Part shown: positions 23,641 through 31,273 of the stretch, in pieces | Position numbering within the stretch: position 1 is the first letter of the stretch | How the letters are laid out: each line of letters starts with the position of its first letter | Assembly: GCA_016714985.1 (NCBI GenBank) | Contig: JADKBS010000036.1 | Coordinates: forward strand, 1 to 64,000 | Origin: Saprospiraceae bacterium | GTDB lineage: Bacteria > Bacteroidota > Bacteroidia > Chitinophagales > Saprospiraceae | DNA: 64,000 nt | Direction: 5' to 3' | Position numbers and translations under genes: made by a program | The notes under the pieces: model-generated | Told to the model about the DNA's origin: nothing | Databases searched by the model: none | What the model saw: only the letters and a program-made list of their open reading frames with translations

Positions 23641-25308
23641 ATGCGAACATTGCTTCTGAAAACTATTCCGTTCCTTTTATTTTTAGGGCTGTTTGGAAAC
23701 TGGGCCACCGCCCAAAACACCAAAGCCCCCGCCACCCTCAACTGGGGCAGCGACAACAGCGAACCAGCCAACTCCGCCGCCACCAAAACCCTTGGCCTCA
23801 CGCCCGACGGCTTTTATGTGCTGCGCCAAAAACTGTTGCAGAACATGAACTCCAAGCCCAAGTACTGGGTCGAATACTTCAACCGGGAGATGAAACTGGT
23901 GCGCTCCGAGCAGCTCGACCTCAAGTACAAGCGCAAGCTGCGGGACTTCGAGGACGTGCTCTACCTCAACGGTAAGCTCTACCTCCTCACCTCCTTCAAC
24001 AACACCGCCAAAAAGGCGAACTACCTCTTCAAGCAGGAACTAAACACCAAGACCCTGCAACCGGGAAAAAACCTCGAAATGATTGCCGAGACAGCGGCAC
24101 GCAACCAAGAAGTGGAAGGCACTTTTGCCTTTGCCATCTCCAAGGACAGCACCAAGCTGCTGGTTTACAAGGAATTGCCCTATGAGAAAAAAAGCCCGGA
24201 ACGCTTCGGATTCAAGGTCTTCGACCAGGACTTCCAACTGGTCTGGGAAAAGAACATCGTGCTGCCCTACAACGACGACCAGTTCACCGTGGAAGAATAC
24301 CGGGTGGACGAGGCAGGCAATGTCTTCCTCCTTGGCGTACTGTACGAGGACGGGGCCAAATGGCGCCGCCGTGGTAGGCCCACCTACCGCTACGTTGCCC
24401 TCGCCTACATGGACAATGGTACGGCCTTCGAGGAGTACCGCATTGACCTGGAGGACAGGTTCATCACCGACCTCACCTTTCGGGTGGGCAACGACGGCAA
24501 GCTCACCTTTGCTGGCTTCTACTCTGAGCGGGGCACGTACAGCATCAAAGGCTCGTATTTCTTCCGCCTCGATCCCCGTGAAAGGGCCATCACCGGCCGC
24601 CAAGCCTCAGAATTCAATTTTGATTTCCTGACGGCCTTCCTGTCCAACAAAGCGAGGCAGCGGGCCGCCAATGCCATCGAGCGCAACGACCGCCGCCAAG
24701 AACCTGAGCTTTTCGACTACGCCCTCGACGAACTGGTGCTGCGCAGCGATGGCGGGGCCGTCCTGTTTGCGGAGCAATACTACGTGGAGCAGGACAATTT
24801 CAATAACGACAATTTCGGCCTTTACAACCCGTATTTTTCGCCTTTCTATGACCCGTTCTTCATGAGCCGCAACGCCTACAGCCGCCAGCAGCCCGACTAC
24901 TACTACCATTACAACGACATCATTGCCATCAACCTGTCGCCTGATGGCAATATCGAATGGGCCAGCCGCATACCCAAGCGGCAGGAGACCCGCAACGACG
25001 GCGGCTATTACAGCAGCTATGCCATGGCCACCACCCGTGATGGGTTTTTCTTCGTCTTCAACGACGATAGCCGCAACTTCGGCAGGGACGACGGGCGTCT
25101 ATACACCTACATAGGCAGGAGCAACAGCGTGGTGGCGCTGGCACATATCAACATCAAGGGCGAGGTGAGCGTCTATCCGCTGTCGGCTGAAAAGGATGCG
25201 GGTGTCACCTTGCGGCCGAAAATGTCCAAGCAAATCGGCAAACGGGAAATGGCCGTGCTCGGTGAGCGGGGTAGGGGGTATCGGTTCGGGAGCTTGAAGT
25301 TTGAATGA
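23641..25308 (+). CDS. secreted or periplasmic protein of unknown function
   Basis: 555 aa from the ATG at 23641, which starts a clean signal peptide (MRTLLLKTIPFLLFLGLF...ATAQ); the longer upstream frame crosses the promoter. The mature part alternates short beta-strand pairs with charged turns (for example FVLRQKLL, EEYRVDEAGNVFLLGVLY, DGRLYTYIGRSNSVVALAHI), suggesting a beta-propeller-like fold. A Tyr/Asn/Asp-rich segment near 385-430 (YNPYFSPFYDP, DYYYHYND) stands out. I see no catalytic motif, lipobox or T9SS sorting domain. The gene is divergent from receptor copy 2 and shares its 5' region, so coregulation is possible. Confidence 0.75.
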   Translation: MRTLLLKTIPFLLFLGLFGNWATAQNTKAPATLNWGSDNSEPANSAATKTLGLTPDGFYVLRQKLLQNMNSKPKYWVEYFNREMKLVRSEQLDLKYKRKLRDFEDVLYLNGKLYLLTSFNNTAKKANYLFKQELNTKTLQPGKNLEMIAETAARNQEVEGTFAFAISKDSTKLLVYKELPYEKKSPERFGFKVFDQDFQLVWEKNIVLPYNDDQFTVEEYRVDEAGNVFLLGVLYEDGAKWRRRGRPTYRYVALAYMDNGTAFEEYRIDLEDRFITDLTFRVGNDGKLTFAGFYSERGTYSIKGSYFFRLDPRERAITGRQASEFNFDFLTAFLSNKARQRAANAIERNDRRQEPELFDYALDELVLRSDGGAVLFAEQYYVEQDNFNNDNFGLYNPYFSPFYDPFFMSRNAYSRQQPDYYYHYNDIIAINLSPDGNIEWASRIPKRQETRNDGGYYSSYAMATTRDGFFFVFNDDSRNFGRDDGRLYTYIGRSNSVVALAHINIKGEVSVYPLSAEKDAGVTLRPKMSKQIGKREMAVLGERGRGYRFGSLKFE

Positions 25309-25415
25309 TTTGATATAAGATTCAAGCTTAGATAATGCTAGATTTACCGTGAGGTTTGGATTACTTTAATAGTTTTAGAAGGGGAAGCTTGGCCTAGAAA
25401 TTCAAGCAGTTCCTT

Positions 25416-25638
25416 TTCGAGAGGGCAGGTGATCAAACCCTGTTGATTGCACACAGAATGCGTTCTCAGAATTAACAACTCGTGACGTGGACAGTTCCCC
25501 TTGTCATCCCGTAGGGAACTGTCCACGTCACGCGGGCTGTTTGTGATGCCTTTTTGACAAACAAGCCCTCTTTGGCGGAGGATAACGTGCTGATTTTCAA
25601 ATCTTTGTTCAGTGTGCAATCAACAGCCGCCTCTCGAA
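25416..25638. repeat. nested inverted-repeat element in a 411-bp gene-free gap
   Basis: Outer arms TTCGAGAGG (25416-25424)/CCTCTCGAA (25630-25638) and CTGTTGATTGCACA (25440-25453)/TGTGCAATCAACAG (25613-25626) are perfect. Inside lie a 19-bp perfect hairpin (25481-25499/25514-25532, starting CGTGACGTGGACAG) and a second hairpin (about 25534-25567, GGGCTGTTTGT/ACAAACAAGCCC). A 91-aa minus-strand frame covers part of it but matches nothing I know and is probably chance. The rest of the gap (25309-25415, 25639-25719) shows nothing. The form suggests a MITE-like insertion or a structured RNA. Confidence 0.65.
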
Positions 25639-25719
25639 TAGCCTGTTATCAACTTCAATTGCTTTCAACTACAAAAAGATAGTTTTTACTGTCTTCAAGG
25701 TTTTTTACAACAGTTTTTC

Positions 25720-26358
25720 ATGTTACTTGAAGCTAAACCCGCTAAATTAATTGGTTACCTATTGTTGGCAGCCTACCTATTCTTCTGTTATTTGATGGTA
25801 GAGATAACCTTGCAATATATCCCCATCAACACGGATGTCGCTTTCCTACGCATCAAACAGGATTACGTAGGCTTTATGCATTATAGGTTGGCGTTTTTCA
25901 TCCATGCACTCAGTGCCATTTTTGTGCTACCTGCTGGATTCACGCAGTTTTCTGACCAAATCAGAAGCAATTACCCTGCCTTGCACAAGTATGCTGGCTG
26001 GTTTTATGTGGTTATCACCCTGCTCTTGGCGGCACCAACCGGCTTTGTAATTGGGCTATATGCAAATGGCGGACTGAGTTCCCAAATCGCATTTTGCCTT
26101 TTGGCAGTGGTTTGGTTTTATTTTACGGCCAAGGCTGTTTTCTCCATCAAGAAACGTAATTTTACAGCGCACCGACGCTGGATGATTCGCAGCTTTGCGT
26201 TGGCACTTTCAGCCATCACCCTTCGTGCCTGGAAGTACGTGCTGGTGGCGCTGTTCCATCCAAAACCGATGGATGTTTATATCCTTGTTGCATGGTTGGG
26301 ATGGGTACTGAACCTTATCGTTGCCGAATTTATCATTCAAAAAAAACGTACTGTATGA
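25720..26358 (+). CDS. DUF2306 family membrane protein
   Basis: 212 aa with about six membrane helices. The DUF2306 hallmarks are visible: a His in FFIHALSAIFVLPAGFTQF (helix 2), HKYAGWFYVVIT (helix 3), and the TAHRRWMIRSFALALSAITLR stretch (helix 5), where conserved His and Arg residues face the membrane. This resembles cytochrome-b561-like bundles, so heme binding has been suggested, but no function is proven. It ends in an ATGA overlap with the YARHG lipoprotein gene, so the two form an operon. Confidence 0.82.
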   Translation: MLLEAKPAKLIGYLLLAAYLFFCYLMVEITLQYIPINTDVAFLRIKQDYVGFMHYRLAFFIHALSAIFVLPAGFTQFSDQIRSNYPALHKYAGWFYVVITLLLAAPTGFVIGLYANGGLSSQIAFCLLAVVWFYFTAKAVFSIKKRNFTAHRRWMIRSFALALSAITLRAWKYVLVALFHPKPMDVYILVAWLGWVLNLIVAEFIIQKKRTV

Positions 26359-27260
26359 AAATGAAATTGACAAAACCACTGCTTGTGTTGTCCCTTGGCT
26401 TTGCGATGTCCTGTGGCAATCCGCAGTCCGGCGAAACACCTGCCGATACAACAGCTCAGGATTCCCTCGCACAAGCGGTGACCGAATCACCAACCGCACC
26501 AACTGCGGACAAGAACCCTGATGGCATCGGTGGCTTGTACGTCGGCGCTTTCGATGCCGTCGAGTACAACGAGAAGAAGAAGCCCTCCTACAACAACAAA
26601 ATCACCGTTTCCATTGATTCTGTCCTGGCAGGCACCCTATATGGCCATAGCATCGTGGCGGGCAATATGAGGCCGTTCACTGGAGCGGCGAAGCAAGAAG
26701 GCAAGGTCTATACCGTCACCGTCAAGGAGCCTGGTGACGACCAGTACGACGGCAGCTTTGAGTTCAAAATCTATAGTGACCTGGATTCAATAACAGGCAC
26801 CTGGACTGCCAACAAAAAGAGCCTGGCCGTTACGAAGCGGCAGTATGCCTTGTCGAAAAAGGAATTCAAATACGACCCAAACCTTGAATTGCCGGATTTC
26901 TTGCCTCGCAACGAACTATACTCCGAAAAGAATATGCCTGAAGAAGAATATGGGAATTATGAAGCAATGACGGATGACGTGTTGAAGGTGAATGCCTCAA
27001 AGGTTTTGTTGAAAAAATCGGATGTGGAGAACATGCACAAAGGCGATTTGGAGGTAATCCGCAATTCCATTTACGCCCGTCATGGCTATTCCTTCAAGAA
27101 CCGCAGGATGCGCTATGTGTTCGATAGCTCGGTTGATTGGTATATTCCGCTATATACGGATGTTAGGGACAAGTTGACAGAAGTCGAGCGCAAGAACGCT
27201 GACCTGCTGAAACGCTATGAAGCGCATGCGGCCAAATATTATGACGCTTATGGGCGGTAA
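26355..27260 (+). CDS. lipoprotein with C-terminal YARHG domain
   Basis: 301 aa from the ATG at 26355; the lipoprotein signal MKMKLTKPLLVLSLGFAMSCGN has Cys near 20. A Thr/Ala-rich linker follows, then a beta-rich domain (about 50-165) with YVGAFDAVEYNEKKKPSYNN and TGTWTANKKSLAVTKRQYAL. The extreme C-terminus contains NSIYARHGYSFKNRRMRYVFDSS, the YARHG signature of an extracellular domain often found in lipoproteins and peptidase-associated proteins. It is translationally coupled to the DUF2306 gene and probably sits in the periplasm or on the outer membrane. Molecular role unknown. Confidence 0.82.
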   Translation: MKMKLTKPLLVLSLGFAMSCGNPQSGETPADTTAQDSLAQAVTESPTAPTADKNPDGIGGLYVGAFDAVEYNEKKKPSYNNKITVSIDSVLAGTLYGHSIVAGNMRPFTGAAKQEGKVYTVTVKEPGDDQYDGSFEFKIYSDLDSITGTWTANKKSLAVTKRQYALSKKEFKYDPNLELPDFLPRNELYSEKNMPEEEYGNYEAMTDDVLKVNASKVLLKKSDVENMHKGDLEVIRNSIYARHGYSFKNRRMRYVFDSSVDWYIPLYTDVRDKLTEVERKNADLLKRYEAHAAKYYDAYGR

Positions 27261-27289
27261 TATACTGCGAGCCGTCATATCTTGTGCAT

Positions 27290-27382
27290 GGTTGATAAGG
27301 GTTGATGAAGTTGATAAGGGTTGATGAAGTTGATAAGGGTTGATTATCAACCTTTTATCAACTTCATCAACCCTTATCAACC
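27290..27382. repeat. 19-bp tandem repeats that fold back on an inverted copy
   Basis: The unit GTTGATAAGGGTTGATGAA occurs twice and a partial third time (27291-27346), then the strand turns over (TTATCAACC). The complementary series runs to 27382, giving a 28-bp perfect stem (27290-27317 with 27355-27382). It sits between two convergent genes and may add to termination. The slipped tandem units would allow several alternative pairings. Confidence 0.8.
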
Positions 27383-27403
27383 GTATATGGCGGTACATTC
27401 TGC

Positions 27404-27441
27404 AAAAACGCCTCGGCAAAATGACCTGCCGGGGCGTTTTT
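27404..27441. terminator. bidirectional Rho-independent terminator
   Basis: AAAAACGCCTCGGCA (27404-27418) pairs with TGCCGGGGCGTTTTT (27427-27441) across an 8-base loop, with one G-T wobble. It has A-runs and T-runs on both sides and lies between the convergent YARHG and NlpE-like genes, so it can serve both. Confidence 0.85.
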
Positions 27442-27462
27442 ATTTCATCATTCATTATCCTC

Positions 27463-28389
27463 TTATTCGCCCTGCGTTTTCTTGAGCAGGTATTTTTTAG
27501 CAGCATTTGCGTCCCGCTTGCTGCCATCGGCATTCAGGCTGACCAAACCCTCCCCAGTTACTTGGTACTTGGTGGCACCCGACTTCCCGTTCAAGGTCAC
27601 GACGTCCCCGGCAACAGTCCAAGTCCCGTTCGATTCAACGGTCTTGGGCTTTTTGCCCTTGTATTCTTCCTCCAGGCTATAAGTCCTTTTTTCATCGGCA
27701 TTCAAGGTGAGGACGGTCGCTATTCCGTCGCAATCCTTGCAGGGAAGTGTGCCGGTGTAGAAGGCGGCCAACTGCTCCACCGCTGATTGGGCATCGTCGC
27801 CCTCATCGCAGATGATTTTTGAAATCAGCCACTTGCCGTTCTCCTTCACCAGCTCAAAATTTTGAGTCCTTTCACTGCCACCTTCAAGGCCAGTTAGGTT
27901 AGCCTTCACCTTGTCTGTACCAAGTCCATCCACATAAACCGGGGCCGTCGTCCAATAGTTGATGTCCCAGTCTTGGGCGCAAAACAGGCGCTCGAAATCA
28001 AGGCCGGTGAGCGGTTCTTCGTTTGCGTTTTCGGTCTTCCAAGCCGTTGCCTCCAAGTTCTTCAAATAGGCTATATCGGCGTCAATATACGCTTGGCTGA
28101 TACCCCCACTTTGCTTCAAAAGAGCATGGTAGGCCGCCAGTTTCGCAGCGTCCAAGGTCGTGGATTTGCCGGCTTTCACATAGTTGATATTCGCCAAGGC
28201 ATTTCCATTGGCCTCGTACCATTTGTAGAAACCGTGGATAAGGTCGGTGATGGCCAGAAGGTCTGGGTCGTCGTCCAAGCCGTTGTCTTTGGAGAGTTCC
28301 TCGGTGGCAGCACCAGTGTCGGTGGTTGTGGTGTTTTTACAAGAAAACAAAGTCAATCCTGCTAAGAAAATGAAAAGTTGGTATTTCAT
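27463..28389 (-). CDS. lipoprotein with DUF3828 and NlpE-like domains
   Basis: 308 aa; signal MKYQLFIFLAGLTLFSCKN with Cys near 17. Residues about 45-190 resemble DUF3828 (LLAITDLIHGFYKWYEANGNAL... and LVKENGKWLISKIICDEGDD). The C-terminal 100 residues match the NlpE N-terminal barrel: AAFYTGTLPCKDCDGIATVLTLN carries the CxxC pair of NlpE, and NGTWTVAGDVVTL is the usual following strand. In Enterobacteria NlpE reports lipoprotein or copper stress; here the order of domains is different and the role is unknown. It is followed by a bidirectional terminator. Confidence 0.8.
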   Translation of the reverse strand: MKYQLFIFLAGLTLFSCKNTTTTDTGAATEELSKDNGLDDDPDLLAITDLIHGFYKWYEANGNALANINYVKAGKSTTLDAAKLAAYHALLKQSGGISQAYIDADIAYLKNLEATAWKTENANEEPLTGLDFERLFCAQDWDINYWTTAPVYVDGLGTDKVKANLTGLEGGSERTQNFELVKENGKWLISKIICDEGDDAQSAVEQLAAFYTGTLPCKDCDGIATVLTLNADEKRTYSLEEEYKGKKPKTVESNGTWTVAGDVVTLNGKSGATKYQVTGEGLVSLNADGSKRDANAAKKYLLKKTQGE

Positions 28390-28500
28390 TGTTGATGATT
28401 TAAAAAATAAAAAAATATTGGGAATCGGGCTAACCAGTTGGGCTTTCTCTATCCCATTTAATCTTTATTAAGTGAAAATGAAGCGATAAATGACCTAAAT

Positions 28501-28735
28501 TATATTTGCAAACTCCTGTAAATCAGCGTCTTGAAAATTCATAATTCATCATTTATCATAACTATAGTTCTCTGAATTACTTTTTGAGTAATTCAGATAT
28601 GCGGCTTTTCCGCATAATCTCTCCCGCAGATTTCGCAGATTTTTCCGAAGGAAAAATCAAGAACAGCATCTGCGGAAATCTGTAAAATCTGCGGGAGAAA
28701 AAAACTCAATCTGTTGGTCAATTTACTATAAAACC
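28501..28735. repeat. cluster of hairpins including a CGCAGATTT-type inverted repeat
   Basis: Three palindromes lie in this 346-bp gap (28390-28735). CTGAATTACT/AGTAATTCAG is at 28572-28596, and ATGCGG/CCGCAT follows directly. A long imperfect stem spans 28621-28697: CTCCCGCAGATTTCGCAGAT on one side and the complement of CTCCCGCAGATTTTACAGAT on the other, with an inner TTTTTCC/GGAAAAA stem. Repeats of the CCGCAGATTTCGCAGA type recur in many Bacteroidota spacers. No gene is supported here. Confidence 0.6.
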
Positions 28736-31042
28736 TCATTTAGCCTTTCCAAACAACGCCTTCGGTGCCTTGTAGCTTTTCACCCAAGCATCCACGGGCG
28801 CTTTGGTAACGCCGAGGCTGTAGGTAAGCACTTTCCAGGCACCTTTATCGTATTGCAGCAGGCCAATGGCGTTGTCGGCATGTTTGCCAGCAGCGACCTC
28901 TTTGGCATAGGTGGTCTTGCTGTAATCCATCGCCTTGCCGTCCGCTTGCTTCGGCTTTGCGCTGATATAGGCAAAATTGCCGCTCGTTTGGTACGTGCCC
29001 AATTCCAATTGCGTGGACATGCCCAATTTCTTACCAACCGATGTATTCAAGGCTGCAATCGCCGCTTTTTTGCGTACCCATTTTGCGCCTTTGATGGCCT
29101 CGTCAATGATGGTGCTCACCTCGGCCCTTGCGCCCATGCCCGTCTCACCGACGGTCTTCAATTCCAGTTTATCGGGTATGGTGGATTGCGCCAACAGGGC
29201 AGCTTGCAACTGTTTGCGAAGCGCCTCGAAAGTTCCAACAGCCTTGCCATCAAGCAACACGTCGCCGTTCTGCTTCAAGGTGACGACGGGCGCTGTGGAC
29301 TTGATAGGGGCTTGTTTCGTGGGCGCTGTTGTTGTGCTTGTCGTGGATTTTGTGGAAGTTGTTTTGCCAGTTGCGGGCTTTGCCGTGGCATCGGTTTTCG
29401 TCGAAGGCTTTGCCGTGGCGTCTTTTTTAGTATCGGTTTTATCGTCCGCCTTTTCCGTTTCTTCGGGCTTGTCGGTGGGCTTGGCTTTTCCGCCCAGCTC
29501 AGCCACGAGTTCCTCGTACATGTCCCGGATGGCACCGCTGTTGCCCATCATGCAGCCTTCGGTTTCGATGCCGGGCAGGTTCTTCGCATCCTTCTTCATC
29601 CAATCTTTCAAGAGCGGGCGAAGGGTGGATTTCAGCGCATCGAGGTCTTTCATGGGGCTGTCCGCAAAAGCGATATTACCCACCGAATCGCAGTTGATGA
29701 GGAAGGAAACCGAGCCTTTCGGCGCTTCGCCAACATCCGGCAAGGCATAGCAGGCCACCGGGTTGTCCATGTCGGGGCCGGCCTTCTCTGGCTCGGAAAT
29801 AAGCTTGCAACCGAGCACATAGCGTTTGTTGACCACCTGGCTGACCTTGGTATCGAGGATGCCGCAGGTGAGCAGGTTGTCTTCCGTCGATTTTCGGCCA
29901 CTGAAAACGTTGATGAGCAGGAAAATATCCTTGTCCTCCACTTTGGAGAGCAGGGCTTTGTTGAACGTCAAGCCCTCGAAGCGAGCCACCCGTTCGTTGC
30001 CCGTCAGCTCAATGTCTTTGTTCACGAACACCACCATCCCGTCCTCGCCTTTGGCTTTTTCCTTTGGGTCGGTTGGTTCGCCATAAAAATAGGCGGACAC
30101 GATGAGGGTCTCTTTTTTGCCCGTCAGCGTCTTTTCGGCCTTGGCGCTATTGCTTACTTCAATTTCAAAAGGGAATATTACCATATCGTTGCCCCTTACC
30201 TCATAAAGGGCGAAGACATCTTCATCCGAGCCGACTTCCTTGGGCTGAACGGGGGCAGCCACTTTCAAGTTGTTGGCCAGTTCATTGTAATAAACGGTGA
30301 CAACCGTTTCACTGCCCAGCCCATAAATCTCGTCCGGTTGGTAGTACATCAGGATGCCGTCCGCGGTGAGGCCGTAGGCACCCGGCAGGGCGAGGGGCTC
30401 TTTTTCATCGAACTTGAAGCCTTTGTTGAAGTCCTCCTCCCTGTTTTCCCGAACCTTTGCCTCCGCAATGGCCAGCATGGCGGCCTTGTCCTTCACAAGG
30501 TCGTCCCAAGTGAGCTGCTTGCCCGTTTTCACATCAAAACTTGCGATAGCAGATTCTAGCAGCCCCCGGTTTCCACCCAGGAATGCGTAGCCGTTTAGTT
30601 GTAGCGTCAAGTACTTGCCGTCGTTGAGCATTTCGTTGTGCGTGCAATTCGCAGCGAACGCACCCGACGATACCGAGCCTTCGCTCTCGTCGTGGATGGC
30701 CCGGAAGCGCTGGATGGCGGCATCCACTGTTTTTGGCCCCTTGCCAGCCTCATCGTAGTCCGTCCAGGTGAGGAGCCGGATGAGGAACTTATCGGCCCAG
30801 GCAGTCACGCTTTTACCCACGGCACTTTCCGCATGCTTCAATTTTGGGACGGTGAAATCAATCTGTGCGCAGTCTTTGCGCAGGGACTCTTCCTTGTCGC
30901 AGTCCGTCCCCTTTGTCTGCTGGATGGTACGGGATTCCATCGGTACTGGCTTGGCAGCCGCTTGTGCCGTATCTTTTTGTTTGCAGGAAAAAATAAGGGT
31001 AAGGCATAAAACAAAGGTGGCGTAAAGGATTAGGTTTCTCAT
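28736..31042 (-). CDS. large lipoprotein with DUF3298/RsiV-like and ExbD-like regions
   Basis: 768 aa. Lipoprotein signal with lipobox IFSC (Cys 20). Residues about 50-260 read as the DUF4163/DUF3298 pair (MLNDGKYLTLQLNGYAFLGGNRG..., then ITWDDLVKD-like LTWDDLVKDKAAM), known from RsiV and PdaC. A middle domain (about 270-500) contains TonB/CarboxypepD-like strands and GSVSFLINCDSVGNIAF. A Lys/Thr/Ala-rich linker (about 535-600) precedes a segment resembling the periplasmic part of ExbD (LDGKAVGTFEALRKQLQAAL...). The C-terminus is unassigned. The combination is unusual for one chain. It is probably an envelope protein that binds peptidoglycan or senses the cell wall. Confidence 0.65.
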   Translation of the reverse strand: MRNLILYATFVLCLTLIFSCKQKDTAQAAAKPVPMESRTIQQTKGTDCDKEESLRKDCAQIDFTVPKLKHAESAVGKSVTAWADKFLIRLLTWTDYDEAGKGPKTVDAAIQRFRAIHDESEGSVSSGAFAANCTHNEMLNDGKYLTLQLNGYAFLGGNRGLLESAIASFDVKTGKQLTWDDLVKDKAAMLAIAEAKVRENREEDFNKGFKFDEKEPLALPGAYGLTADGILMYYQPDEIYGLGSETVVTVYYNELANNLKVAAPVQPKEVGSDEDVFALYEVRGNDMVIFPFEIEVSNSAKAEKTLTGKKETLIVSAYFYGEPTDPKEKAKGEDGMVVFVNKDIELTGNERVARFEGLTFNKALLSKVEDKDIFLLINVFSGRKSTEDNLLTCGILDTKVSQVVNKRYVLGCKLISEPEKAGPDMDNPVACYALPDVGEAPKGSVSFLINCDSVGNIAFADSPMKDLDALKSTLRPLLKDWMKKDAKNLPGIETEGCMMGNSGAIRDMYEELVAELGGKAKPTDKPEETEKADDKTDTKKDATAKPSTKTDATAKPATGKTTSTKSTTSTTTAPTKQAPIKSTAPVVTLKQNGDVLLDGKAVGTFEALRKQLQAALLAQSTIPDKLELKTVGETGMGARAEVSTIIDEAIKGAKWVRKKAAIAALNTSVGKKLGMSTQLELGTYQTSGNFAYISAKPKQADGKAMDYSKTTYAKEVAAGKHADNAIGLLQYDKGAWKVLTYSLGVTKAPVDAWVKSYKAPKALFGKAK

Positions 31043-31177
31043 TTGTTGCTAGAATTTCTGATTTGTGACTTTGGTGAAATAAGCAAGGTCTTTCTTTTTG
31101 TCAACGACATGAAAGAGGCCTTTTCAGACTACGGGTGAGGAATCCAGTTCTAATAGTGCGAGGAAAACTGGGTGCAA

Positions 31178-31209
31178 AGCTAATCAAACGCATAACAGGT
31201 TGATTAGCT
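31178..31209 (-). terminator. hairpin behind the MopE-repeat giant gene
   Basis: AGCTAATCAA (31178-31187) and TTGATTAGCT (31200-31209) form a perfect 10-bp stem, 65 bp past the giant gene's stop on the minus strand. There is no clear T-run, so it is a weak terminator candidate. Confidence 0.4.
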
Positions 31210-31273
31210 GTGCGTTGCAGTCCTTTAGATATTTATTTCAGCCATGTGGGAAATTCAACCCTGTACATATTTA

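Noticed and set aside
25344..25619. 91-aa minus-strand frame in the palindromic gap
   Set aside because: It lies almost wholly in inverted repeats, has no family signal and no clear start context.
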